The notes beneath the pieces are model-generated. The model made no database searches, was not told the origin of the DNA, and saw only the letters and a list, made by a program, of their open reading frames with translations. Both the position numbers and the translations under genes were made by a program. This document shows, piece after piece, positions 26,225-37,735 of a stretch of DNA of 64,000 nucleotides. Within the stretch, counting starts at the first letter, position 1. Each line of letters begins with the position of its first letter. The stretch comes from Aphis gossypii (Eukaryota > Arthropoda > Insecta > Hemiptera > Aphididae), in the NCBI RefSeq assembly GCF_020184175.1, contig NC_065532.1:39308287-39372286 (forward strand), in the 5' to 3' direction.

Positions 26225-26960
26225 TTTTGAATTACAACAAAATAACTAAAGTTGTTATTCTTTGTTTAAATATCTAATTTCGTCCAAATTTAACTTAAAA
26301 TAATGTAACAAATTCTGTTTTTATACTTTTCATATTTTTTGATTCTTCTATGAACTACTTTATCAACTTATATTAAATATTCAATTCTTAGCTATAATAA
26401 TTGAACATTTTATAAATTGTTGTCTACAAAATAATTTAAAATTGTGCCTATGTATCTTTAACATAGGTATTTGAATAGCTAATATAATTTATGAGGAACC
26501 TTGTATTACATTTTCAAGGTTTTTGACCTAATGAAGATTTTTTTATCAATAATTATAGGAACAAAATCATCAAATGTCTATAAATAGCTTAAAAAGAGCA
26601 AAAATATTTTGAATGTAAATAATAAATTAATAATATAACCATTTGGTAATAATTTTAAGTATTTACGGTTATTTGTTTTTGAATAACAATAAAATAAGAA
26701 AATCAGTTTTGTCAAAAACTGATTTTGTGTATTTCTGATTACAGATTTTAACCTCCCAGATATACCAATTAGAAATGATAATAAAATTGAAAATTAAATC
26801 ATTTTTTACTCTTATCGTTTACACAACTAGGTACAAAAAAAAACACCATTGTGAAATCGACACATTCCGTTCAGAATTTAAAATTTAAATATTTTTCACT
26901 ATTGAAAGTTGAACAACAATAAAAAATCTTAAGATACCTTTTATTTGGATAAAATGTGTT
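26225..26960 (+). repeat. Modular AT-rich dispersed repeat, copy C
   Basis: Divergent member of the 8870-10345 family in the same orientation. Shared landmarks are AAAATTGTGCCTATGTATCT (about 26439), TTAAGTATTTACGGTTATTT (about 26655), GTTTTGTCAAAAACTGATTT (about 26705) and CATTGTGAAATCGACACATT (about 26847). Boundaries are approximate. Confidence 0.55.
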
Positions 26961-27294
26961 GATTGGTCACAAAAAAATGCGCACTATAATATAGTATTGT
27001 TTTAATGAACTGATAATTTTTATTTTCAGTTATTCAATTATTAAATACCTACTGCAGAACACTTATTGTAGGTAATTGACGGTTTTATGTACTTATAGTT
27101 GTGTTTATTATTGTTTCAATAAAATAATTAATTTATATTTCCTGCCATAATAGCATTCAATATTGAATAGAAAAAATGTTTAAAATGAAAAATTTTAGTA
27201 ATTATTATGCTTACTTTAATTTTACTAAATAATATACTTGTTTTTATTTATTAATATGTATAAGTTTAAAAATGATAAATTACTAATATAATAT
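26961..27294. other. AT-rich spacer
   Basis: Nothing recognised. Confidence 0.5.
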
Positions 27295-27886
27295 CTATAG
27301 GCAAGGGCGCTCATATGGGGGAGGGGCAAGGGACTAGGGAGGGACATGCCCCCTCCCCTGGAAAATGTTGAAAATCAGAAAATCTTAGCATATTGCTTAC
27401 TGTGATTAGAATCTATTTAATTTTTTAGATAGAATTTAAAAATGTAATTTAATATAAGATAATCTATAATTTTTTTATGAAAAACCAGGTTATCAATCAG
27501 CTTACAGCTATAAATAACAACATGCTTTTTCGTTTTTATTCTATGGATAATTATAAATTCTTAAAATCAAAGTGGATATAATAATTATATACTATATATA
27601 ATATATTATATAATATATATTATATATATATATATTTATCAATAATTATCCACCTTACGTAAAATACTGTGTATTGCTATAGATACGATTAGTGGTGTAT
27701 GTTTATACCACTAATCACCATAATATTTTATTTATGATCACAAATATATGTGTAATATTATATATATATATATATTATATAGTATATACAATATACATAT
27801 AGCCATTCCTATTTATAAATGAATTGATAAATTAAAATTTTGTCCCCCCCTTGAGAATTTTCCTATGGGCGCCCTTACCTATAGGA
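27295..27886. mobile_element. Non-autonomous hAT-like MITE, about 590 bp
   Basis: Inverted termini: the left end is CTATAGGCAAGGGCGCTCAT and the right end in reverse is CTATAGGTAAGGGCGCCCAT. Each is followed by a G-rich or C-rich subterminal stretch. CTATAG at both edges is itself palindromic, so it may be part of the TIR or a 6-bp target duplication. The interior is AT-rich with long TA tracts (27588-27640 and 27759-27782) that can fold on themselves, and no ORF. The G-rich AGGGGG subterminal style matches other hAT-like MITEs in this window. Confidence 0.7.
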
Positions 27887-29186
27887 ATCATTATTAATTT
27901 ATTATAGATCGCTCGATGAAAGTTATTAAAATTGGTTTGTAACAGAATACGTTTTTAAACGATATGTTAATATGTTTTTAATTTCAGAACGAATTAATTG
28001 TTTTTACTTTATTACATTCCTGTATTTTATTAATAACCTGTTGGCATTAAAAGAATAGATCAAATGAAACATAACTAAATTTAAAATTTATAAGTTATAT
28101 TAAAAAGGATTATAGAACGTGCTTCAAGATGAAATGTTAAAAGGAAAATCTGGAACGTGTCTGTTTTTCTGTTTTTCGAAGACTTATCCTAAGGGATATT
28201 AATGGAACTTTAAGTTAGTTATTTATTGTGTTTGTAACAAGTGTAGAAGTTAACATAATATATTATATATGTATAGATATTTTTACTTAAATTCCTGGAT
28301 CTATTTGATCTGTTTTCTTGCACACTGGTATTATACATGCGCATCGCGTGACTATAAATATGTTAAATTATTGAGAAAATGCGCGTTAAGTCATGTGTAT
28401 AAAATTATCTCTGTCTTATAATTGATAAGTAAACACTCAATAAAATTCTTATCGAATAAAAAGTAGATTTCAGTGAAAGCAATTTTACCTATCTATTAAT
28501 TTTTGATAATATAAATGTATAATAATTATAATATCAATAATGATTTATTGTACAAAGCAGTAATGTTAATGTATTATTCTAACGTTGGTTATAGGTTTTC
28601 TCGTGCAGCATACGTATCATAATATAGAATTGGAATTTTATGTTGTACCTAATTAAATATTTGATGTAAACTGTAAAATATTCATAAATTGATATTTCAG
28701 TACTTACCTATCTATAAAAAAGTGATGAGTATAGGGAATTTTTTTTTTTTTTTAATTGGTTTATACCTAAAAATTAAAATATCCACTAAAATCTTACCTA
28801 TCAAATTTTTAAAATTCTTACATTTTGCCAATTTTACCTTCCAAATTGTACAAAAATGTAAAGAATAGGTAAGGTTTTAGTTTTTTTCTTAATATTCTTA
28901 ATCTTCTCTATCTTAAAAAATTAAAAATATCTATCAAAAATGGACAAAATCCCAAAATATGTAAAAAAAACTCTTAAAACTAATAAAATAAAATGACGTA
29001 CATAGTCGTTAGGTTTTGAAAAATATGTTGGTGTAAATTAGTATCTTTTTTGAGAAATCAATAAAAATTTATAAAAATTTACTCAAATGATATTTATAGA
29101 ATTTAAAAAAATATTTAGTAGTACCAATGTCCAATATAGTGAATAAGATGCATATTGTACATTTGTACGTAATATATATTATATGT
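27887..29186. other. AT-rich sequence without recognised features
   Basis: No supported gene or element. A long T tract occurs at about 28740-28754. Confidence 0.5.
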
Positions 29187-29192
29187 TTTAAC

Positions 29193-30427
29193 AGTGACGT
29201 ATTTACGAGGGAGGTGAGGGAGATATATGACCCGTAACCTTTTTTTTAGCGTATATCACTGCATTAGTTTGTATGAAAAGATTAAAAACATATTTAAGAA
29301 ATTCTTAAAAGGAAGTAAATATTCTCATTTCACTAATGAAATATTTTTGTATTTATTAATTGTTTAAATTTTAAATAATATTTTAATTTTAGTTCCGATT
29401 GAATGGGCATCCAAAACTTTACATTCATAACAACATAAGTGGATGTTGAAGAAATTATTGACAAAATAGCCAAGAAACCTAGAAGGCTACAATTTGTCTT
29501 GTAAATTTTAAATAAATAAATGATTCATTATATTACATTTATATTATTTAATATGTTATATATCGTAATTATAAGGTTTATGCACCTACTATGAACATAT
29601 GTAATTAGGGCTAGGATTTTAAAGTACCTATATACTTCTGTTTTTACTTTTTATATATGAGATATAGATTTAATTTTTATACATAAATTCGTTTCACATC
29701 ATTCTGATACCAATTTCCAAATAAACCAATTTTGTGCTTTTTTTATGTAAATGCTTTTTTCGTTTTTTTAAAAATTATTCCAGTTGTGGATTTTTTATAT
29801 GTTTTTTATGCTATTGTAATAAAATAAAAATAATAAGAAATGTAAAAACCCAGAATGCGGATTAAATGGTTAAATTAGATTAATGTTGTTTTCGTTATCG
29901 GCTTGTTTATTAAATGTATTGTAGGTCTTCATATAGCCTGCTGTACCTATATATGGTCAGTATACCTATAACATCGATATTGATCGTTTTAAAATTTAAG
30001 ATTCAGTGTTATAATTTGAAACCTCTGGTATAAAGTATGCACCGATTACTTCAGTGGATATAGATAGTCGTCTTCTACGTAAAAATATTCTGTCGAACAA
30101 TAGAATCAGGTTCACTACTGCAAATCTAAGAAAATACACGGTAGTTAATTTATATTTTACTTTAAATTAATTTTTTAAAAGCTTTTTATTCATTTGTATA
30201 ACTAGTTCATAGTTCAATTTTTGGTCATGCTTTTTTTTGTATGCTTCTGTTTGCTTTTTTAAAACAAATTTTTTTTGCTTATTATGCTTTAAAATTTGAG
30301 CCCTATGTATAATATATATTAGGTATAAAATTATAATAAATTGATTATATCTTCAGTATTTCGAGTGGAGGGAGAAAAACTATTTTAGTCATCTCTCTTC
30401 CCTCAAATAAATCCTAAATACGCCACT
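29193..30427. mobile_element. Degenerate hAT-type element, about 1.2 kb
   Basis: Left terminus CAGTGACGTATTTACGAGGG (29193); the right terminus in reverse is CAGTGGCGTATTTAGGATTT and then GAGGGAAG (ending 30427). These are the CAGTG-start, GAGGG-subterminal ends typical of hAT-type elements. The flanking 8-mers TGTTTTAA and TGTTGTAG agree at 6 of 8 positions and could be a decayed target duplication. The interior is AT-rich, with only a short coding-like stretch near 29395-29505, and encodes no intact transposase. Confidence 0.65.
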
Positions 30428-31742
30428 GTGTTGTAGTAACGTCAATCGTCAAATTATGATTTGGTGAAATGAAGTATTATTATTAACTCTCGGAATCATA
30501 AAATTGTAGAATGTTAATATTGCAGTAATTGAAAAATAATGTAATATGTAACTAATGATAGAATTTAAATAAAATTAAAAGAATAGGTGTAGGTAACAAT
30601 AACTCTTTTAAAAATGTAGTGACTATAATATTTATTGTTAAGTTAGTTTGTATGGCGTAATATCTATATTCTATATACATTCGATTAGTAGGTATTACTG
30701 GTTTTAATTTTACGCAAGTCGCAATAACAAAATAAACTTTATTGATTTATTTCCAATCTTGTAAGAGTTAATCTAAGCTGAGTTAGGTTCATTTAAATAC
30801 ACAAGAAGTAAACTTGATTAGTGTTTGTTGAAGTTTTAATTATTAATACCGTTTATACTACTACCGTACTGTTTGTATACTCATATCAATTTATTGCCCC
30901 ATTTGTCGTATTTCTGTATTTGTGCTTTTGACATTTTAAATAATCCACTCTAATACTGCAAGTGATATACTTCAAAATATAATAAGGATTTGTTAAACCG
31001 AGAAATTATTATAACGATAATAGTGTTTTACAATTATCACTGATTGAAGAATTATGTTAATTCTCTATTTCATTCCATAAAATTATACTTTTTAAATTAC
31101 ATTTGTATTTTTTTATTAAAATAAAATACATAACATGTTTTTTTGGTTTTATAAGTGTATCAGGTTACAGGTACCTGTAGTAGTTCGAACTTCGATGTAA
31201 TATTTTACACAAAATATGCCATATACCTTAACTGTATTTTTAAACATATTTAATTTATAATATTGTGAAATTTAGAATTTTAGGTAAACAATATATAAAC
31301 CAATTATACAGATTTCTTGTAGGTTTTAAATATGGACAATAGATAAATTAAAAAATAATGATACTATATGATTGCTTATTTTATACATCATATTATATTA
31401 TAGTTCTGTCTATACGAGTTGAAAATTTGCTATAAAATTATTTGTGAATAATAATATAATTATAAAGAATAATAGTGAATTAATGTTTTGATGGAAAAAT
31501 GATGTATCGGTAACATGGCTCGATATACTATTGAATAATATAATATAACTATTAATATAAATGGTTAAAAAAAAGACCATGGAAATTATATAGCTACATA
31601 TACATTGTGTTTTGTGGATGCTGTTCACAGACTCCCAGTATCTACCAATATTGACTAGGAATAAAAATATTATATTTAGTTTTTAAGAGTCTCGATGATG
31701 TGGTAGATGTGATATAAATATATAAATGAATTAAAAACAATA
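30428..31742. other. AT-rich sequence without recognised features
   Basis: No supported gene. The minus-strand frame at 31410-31628 is hydrophobic low-complexity sequence without domain character. Confidence 0.5.
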
Positions 31743-31913
31743 CAGGCCCGTAGTCAGACCAAATTTTCAGGTGGGGCAAAGCAAACTTTTGGGGAGGGCA
31801 TTATATATAAAAGCAATGTCTTCCTAATATTTTTAATAATTTTAAGGAGGGCAACATCTGGGTTTAAGGGGGAAACGCCCCCCCCCCCCTCGCTCTCCGT
31901 GACTACGGACCTG
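31743..31913. mobile_element. Short hAT MITE (171 bp) with a perfect 8-bp target duplication
   Basis: The left end CAGGCCCGTAGTCAGACC and the right end in reverse CAGGTCCGTAGTCACGG form the TIRs. The element is flanked by identical 8-mers AAACAATA (31735-31742 and 31914-31921), the diagnostic hAT target-site length. It contains GGGG-rich and CCCC-rich subterminal runs (C tract at about 31878-31889) and no ORF. The minus-strand frame over 31754-32023 merely runs through it. Confidence 0.9.
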
Positions 31914-32394
31914 AAACAATATATGAAATGATCCCTACTCTTCACTTCAACAACTGTTTTGCTTGGTGAAGAAATTATGACACTTGATGTATCCATAAAC
32001 AGACGATTAAATTGTGCAATCACCGTCGTAGTTTCCTCATTGAATTTATAGAGGAATATAATTTTCGGATTACTGCAGTTTTTCCGCCATTGTAAAGGAT
32101 TTATTTTTAATTTATTCGTTTATCATATTATGTGCAGAAGAGATGTAACCTGTGCGCAAGTGTATACAATATATAGGCCTGGCTTCTCAAATTATTTTAT
32201 TTATCCGAGTTTTGAAATTATAATATATACGTCCCAGTTCATTATTTATTTACATACTGTTATTTATTTATACATTATATTTCTATATTTGTTAATCCCA
32301 TTTCAAATAATAGATAGTAATCGTTGTGGGAAACAAGAAGTGATCCGTATAGTCATTATTTGGTCGTGATAAAAGACGTTTAAAAACAGAAAAA

Positions 32395-32444
32395 ATGAGG
32401 AAAATTACTACTGAAAACCAATTAAATATCGACGAAAGACAAAG
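32395..32444 (+). CDS. Candidate alternative N-terminal exon 1b of the same unrecognised gene
   Basis: The ATG at 32395 opens MRKITTENQLNIDERQ plus AG, ending in phase 2 before the donor GTAAGA at 32445. The frame upstream is closed by TAG at 32350, and A is present at -3. Base composition and amino-acid mix are more protein-like than the surrounding AT-rich sequence. Joined to the exon at 39930 it gives a Ser codon across the junction and then CMHRDQEG. Support is the splice donor, the shared phase and the spacing; no homologue was recognised. Confidence 0.4.
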
Positions 32445-32580
32445 GTAAGACACAAGTATTTTAAAATTTTGGATAAACGAAACATTTTAACTTTTAACCG
32501 ATTAAATAATATGAAATTTGTAGTAGCTCAGGGATCTTAAATGTATGGTTAATATTATTTTATATAAATATATATATATA

Positions 32581-32745
32581 TCTGTATTTATACTAATATT
32601 ATGAAGAGGTAAAGACGTAAAGTTTGTAAGTTTGTGAGTTTGTTTATAGGAAGTAATATCTGGAACTACTGAACCTATTTTGAAAATTTTTTCATCAGTA
32701 GAAAGTTACATTATTCCTGAGTGACATAAGCTATATTTGATTGTG
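32581..32745. repeat. Helitron/MITE-like dispersed short repeat
   Basis: Contains the word series TACTAATATTATGAAGAGG, GTTTGTAAGTTTGTGAGTTT, GAACTACTGAACCTATTTTG and ATTCCTGAGTGACATAAGCT. This string is characteristic of widespread insect non-autonomous repeats often linked to Helitrons. Boundaries and class are tentative. Confidence 0.55.
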
Positions 32746-33289
32746 ATTAATAATATTTTTTAATGTGAAATAACAATACTTTTCAATCAATTCTGAGAAA
32801 AACGAGCTGATGCGTTGATTTATCGATGTGCACTGACTATAGGTGAATATTCAGAGTATTCAATATTTTTCTTTAGTCGTTCTATACAAAAGTCCACAGC
32901 ACTACATATCCATCTCAAAAAAATCTCTATTGTGTATTAAATATAAAAGATAGATAATATCTATTATATATTATGTAGTAGTGGCATGCGGTGATATTTT
33001 ATATTGGGTAAGCGCTAAAATAAACTCGTGTAATTCAATATAAGTTTATATTTTATAAAAACAAAAATGATATATAATATAAAAAATATTTATAAAATGA
33101 CGTTAAGATTAAAAAAATGAATTTTCAACTAAAAATGCAAAATAAAATATGATATATTATTTTGAATATATGTAGGTAGTAAGTAACGAGTCTTTACTAG
33201 TCTTTAGATAACAAAGTATTTTATAGGATTATTAATGCAAAAAAAAAAATCATCAAAATCTTTTCTTCATTTCACTACATATACATTGT

Positions 33290-33290
<1 letters not shown>

Positions 33291-33368
<78 letters not shown>
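33291..33368. repeat. (CA)39 microsatellite
   Basis: 78 bp of uninterrupted CA dinucleotide. The plus-strand frame through it (Thr-His repeats) is an artefact. Confidence 0.98.
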
Positions 33369-33373
<5 letters not shown>

Positions 33374-35967
33374 CTATAAACGTGAAAATGGAAATCTTTG
33401 GTACGCATGTTTTCTTAAACTACTCATCCAATTATTTAGATTTTTTCTTTAAATGAAAGAGAGCACCATAGAACAGGGTTTAAGTCTATTTTTGATTCTA
33501 TAAGTTAATGAAATTCGAGTAATCAATTTTTAAATAATCAGAAGTATATATGTATATAAATATAATTATGTATAAAATTCCGATTATATTTATTATTTAC
33601 AGCTTACATAGAAAATAATTAATGTTGTTCGTATATGCGTCGGGAAAACTTGGTCTATGTTAAAAATAATATTTATGTAGGCACAATTGCAAAGTTATAC
33701 CATGAAAAATCTCGATACGATTTCAATCATTCTGCTGGCACAATTCTTTGGTACCTAGTTAGTTTTAAACATTGTCTTATTATTACAGTGATTCAAAAAT
33801 CATTTTTTATCTTTTAGTAATTGCAAAAATGTATTATTTTCTATTGTTTCTGAAAACTAATTATGCAGTCTTGCAAGGTTTTGAACACTGCAGCGTTTTT
33901 TCGTACATTATACGCTCGTCCTTATTTTTGTGCAGCGATCCAGATATTTTAACAAATGAATACATTTTTTTTATTCAATAAAATAATAGTGATTATTTTT
34001 GATATTTATGATTAGATTGTATAAAATAATAATTTTCAATTTTTTTTTTTAATTAGGCATAAATATTATTAGCTGTTGTGATAAAAAATAGTAGTAAGCT
34101 ACTATTTTTTTTTATATAGTTCGTGACGGTGACTTATAAATTCCGTTGTATAATTTATTGTAAAGTATAAAAATCATTAAAAAATGGCATCATTCAAACT
34201 CCCTCATTTCAAATCTATCTTCTAACTACAACACGAAGACTGAAAATAAAATGGTCCAGAGACCTCCTTTTCTAACCTAATAAAAAAAAAAACCGATATG
34301 TACTATATATACTTAAATTTTGAACTCTGGTTAGAAGGTAATTAATGTCATTCTTCCTTATTGTATTTAATTGTAAAGTAACATTATTGGATATTTTTTT
34401 TTGTCATGCCTACAAAAATCTTTTTATTTATCAAATTTACATAAAAAATTAGCCTGTAAATAGAACTTTGATTTGTGTTAGTAAGATTGTGTTAGATATT
34501 AGAGACTTAAAAGATGTAAGTGGTATAACTTATGATTAGGCAGTAGGTACACCTGTAAGTAAAATATACTTATAATAAAATTTTGGCGAAATCCTGATGA
34601 AGTTGAGTTTTTAACAAAAGCTTATCGTAGTATAAAGTTATTAATCGTTTGAGTAAATAAATTTAGGTTTTTTAATTTGTCATCAGATTAAAACTATCAC
34701 TCGTCATTTGGGATGACTGTGTGGTATAATATAATCAAATACGTCACTCGGTTATATTCGATTTATTACATTTATATACCGTTGATGCTTTACTGTAGTA
34801 ATTACAAATTATAATTAATGTATTATACCTATACTCGTATATATATGGTGTATGATGATGTGAACCACTATTACAGTATTTAATTTTATTATAATTCATA
34901 TCATATATATAATATTTATACACACATACCAGCTGGATGTATTCCTTCTGTATTATTATGAAATACCATTTTATATAACTATGTTTGATTATTTTACAAT
35001 TAATAATAATCTAACAATCCGCTACATGCACCGAAATAGACATGTTTTATCGCTTATTTTGTGTATGGCGGCTACTATGTCAACGGTAAACTCACTCGGT
35101 AAAGTAAAATGTATTATACCTATTTACATTTATTTTTATTTTTATAAATGCCTCGTCTAACTTATTATAAAAATCATCTTTTATTGCCATAATTTCCTAG
35201 TGTGGTATTAATCTGTCACTGGTCACTACTTCCTACTACCACATAACATATAAAATATTATATAGTATTAAGTATAGGTATAGAAAAATTTGTAGTCGGT
35301 GACGGGTCACTTATCAAATTTTGTGTTGGTGAGCGAAACTGCGAAATCGACCGATTAAAAAAGTTTTAATTATTACATTAACACAAAACGTTATAATATA
35401 TAATAATGAGTTCCATCTGTATAATCAAAATACGTTTTGTCTTATTTGCTTATCACTGTTAAAGGCTCTTACGAGTTACGGGGCATTAGAGGTAGGAATA
35501 AAACAGATTAGTGAAACGATTTATGAGATTGAATAATTTGTGTAAATGCTACACAAAAAAAAACTTGGTATGAAAATCGATTTAATTGGTAGGTACACAA
35601 CTTATTAAATGCGTAATTTGATTGAAAATGTGCTATATTGAAGGTCAGTATTAAACAGTACAGACTCTATTTATTATAAATGTATATAATAAATACAAAA
35701 AGTATTGTAAATTATATAATAAGTTTTGTAACTACAGTGGGTACACGCGATGACAATAAAAAATACACTTAGGGATTATTGTAGAACGATTATAAATATT
35801 CAGATTTAATCGATTGTATACAGACTGTTCATAACGGAACTTAAATAATAAAAATAATGGTTCAGCCTTTATTGTTATTTGTTATAGCTTATAGTGTTGT
35901 CTTAATAGTATAATAGAATACGGTGTACATGATGATTCGAATGAAAAAAATATCACTGTTATATGGT
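33369..35967. other. AT-rich sequence without recognised features
   Basis: No splice-supported exon, RNA gene or terminal inverted repeat was recognised. Short open frames near 33635-33981 show no domain character. Confidence 0.5.
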
Positions 35968-35969
35968 AG

Positions 35970-36253
35970 TAAGTGACGTATTTAGGGGAGGGGATGATAA
36001 GGGTTTTAGAACACCCCCCATTGGCTGTATGTATTATGTAATTATGTTCTAATGTTGTTTTAGTATTAGTATTATATTATATTGTATTATTTATTTTATG
36101 TGCTTTAGAATAAAAAAGTTTTATTCAACTTAGACAAATTTACGAGTATTATAATAATTTATATCAATATAATATGGTTTTTACTTTTTAACGACTATTA
36201 AATGTTAAAATACCCCCCCCCCCCCGTAAAATGAATCCTGGGTACGCCACTGC
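35970..36253. mobile_element. hAT-like MITE, about 285 bp
   Basis: The left end AGTGACGTATTTAGGGGAGG (35973) pairs imperfectly with the right end, which in reverse reads CAGTGGCGTACCCAGGATTC. Subterminal C runs occur at about 36012-36019 and 36212-36225. There is no ORF, and the target duplication is not clear. The termini resemble those of the element at 29193-30427, suggesting one family. Confidence 0.6.
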
Positions 36254-37540
36254 AGGGTATACCCATACTATATAGGCTGTTGTGCACTTGTGCATGGTTT
36301 ATACAAATCAACCGTAGAAAAAGATTCATAGTTTGGAAAAACAATCTTCTGTAGTATACATGTATATGAAAAACCAAGATTTGAAAGCAGATATTATTTG
36401 GCAGAGTGGCAGAGTGACTACTACTTGTGTGTACACATTTTTACGAAGAAGGTATGAGGGTTTCGTCTATTATAAACACCCCTAGAAATTTGTATTATGT
36501 ATATTGCAGTATTTTGCTTCGTTTTACTTCTTTAATATTTTTATTTTTTAAATTCAGTCCGCTGTGAAATATTGTATTAAATGTTTTTTAAACTTGAACA
36601 AAGTGTAATCATAAATATGATTTAACAAAATATAAAAACGCGATAAATTAAAAAATATATATTACATCTACACAATAATATTTAAATATTTAATTAAATA
36701 AAAATTATTTTTTACAGGAATTCAGTCATTTATTTTACGTGATTCCAAGAATAGTTTATTTTATCGTTAATGATATTAAGCTAAAAAATTTTAAAATATT
36801 TTATAAGAATAAGTATAATAGAAATAATAGAAGAAAAGGATAAAAATTGTCTAGTTAAAATTATATCATTATGTCTTTATAAAGGTGTATGCCGTATAAG
36901 GTTAGTAAAAAATAATGACGCTAAATGAATTAAAATATTTTTAAACTTTGTCAATAGGTTATAAATCGAATACTAAATATTCAAGGTTGTCATAAATTTG
37001 ACCGTATCAAGGGTATTAACTATTATTGGCAATTATATGTGTTTAATTTACTCTACAAAACTCCAAATATTGACTTTGAAATACCTATGCTTCTATGTAC
37101 AACAGAAGAATTTTAAAATATGCTAAGTTGCACCTTCATTTGAAATGTTAGAGTATAAATATACTATATGTGTACAATAAATTAATTGTTTATCACATTT
37201 ATGTTTCTTCATTAAATTCGATACTTAATAATTTTTTTTTTACATTGAAACTAAATGAAATTAATGATTATGATAATTAAGATTAATCGTTGATTTTTTA
37301 AGAACATACTTTTTTAAAATTTTACAAAAAGATTGGTCATATAAAATTTGAATTAAAATTAATACCACTTTAGGGTGAGGATTTCTAAACGCATAAGCAT
37401 AATAATAATTTTCTATAGAAACCAAAAAAATAAACTATTAATAAGTGTGGAAAAGATACAGTTGATTCATCAGAACTTGGACATATGATCAGATAACTAA
37501 ATTTAGATTTGTTAAGACTTTTCTAAGATAAAAAAAAATT
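36254..37540. other. AT-rich sequence without recognised features
   Basis: Nothing supported. It may include decayed flanks of the helicase fragment that follows. Confidence 0.45.
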
Positions 37541-37545
37541 AGTGA

Positions 37546-37735
37546 CAATTTTGGCATATTGAGACGTTTTGTTAACGGTACAGGAAGCACTGGGAAAAGT
37601 TTTCTTGTATATATCATTATTCATTAACATTACAGGGTCACAATAACCTTGAAAAAATTATTAGCTGTTGGAGCTCCAACTGGAATTGTCAAATTCAATG
37701 TCAACGGTCTTACTATTATTTTATCGTCTTCTAAA
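37546..37735 (+). pseudogene. Broken PIF1-like / Helitron helicase fragment
   Basis: One reading frame gives a Walker A motif in RFVNGTGSTGKSFLVYIII, then an in-frame TAA, then LLAVGAPTGIVKFNVNGLTI. This is the spacing and sequence style of the PIF1 / Helitron helicase (GTGKSFL, then APTGxAAxNxxGxTIH). The diagnostic His after TI is replaced (TIILSS) and no further helicase motif is recognised, so this is an isolated degenerate fragment. A Helitron or another virus-like or mobile source are both possible; a host PIF1 gene is unlikely given the stop codon and lack of splice sites. Confidence 0.7.

Noticed and set aside
33235..33456. 73-codon frame with Thr-His repeats
   Set aside because: Produced by the (CA)39 microsatellite.
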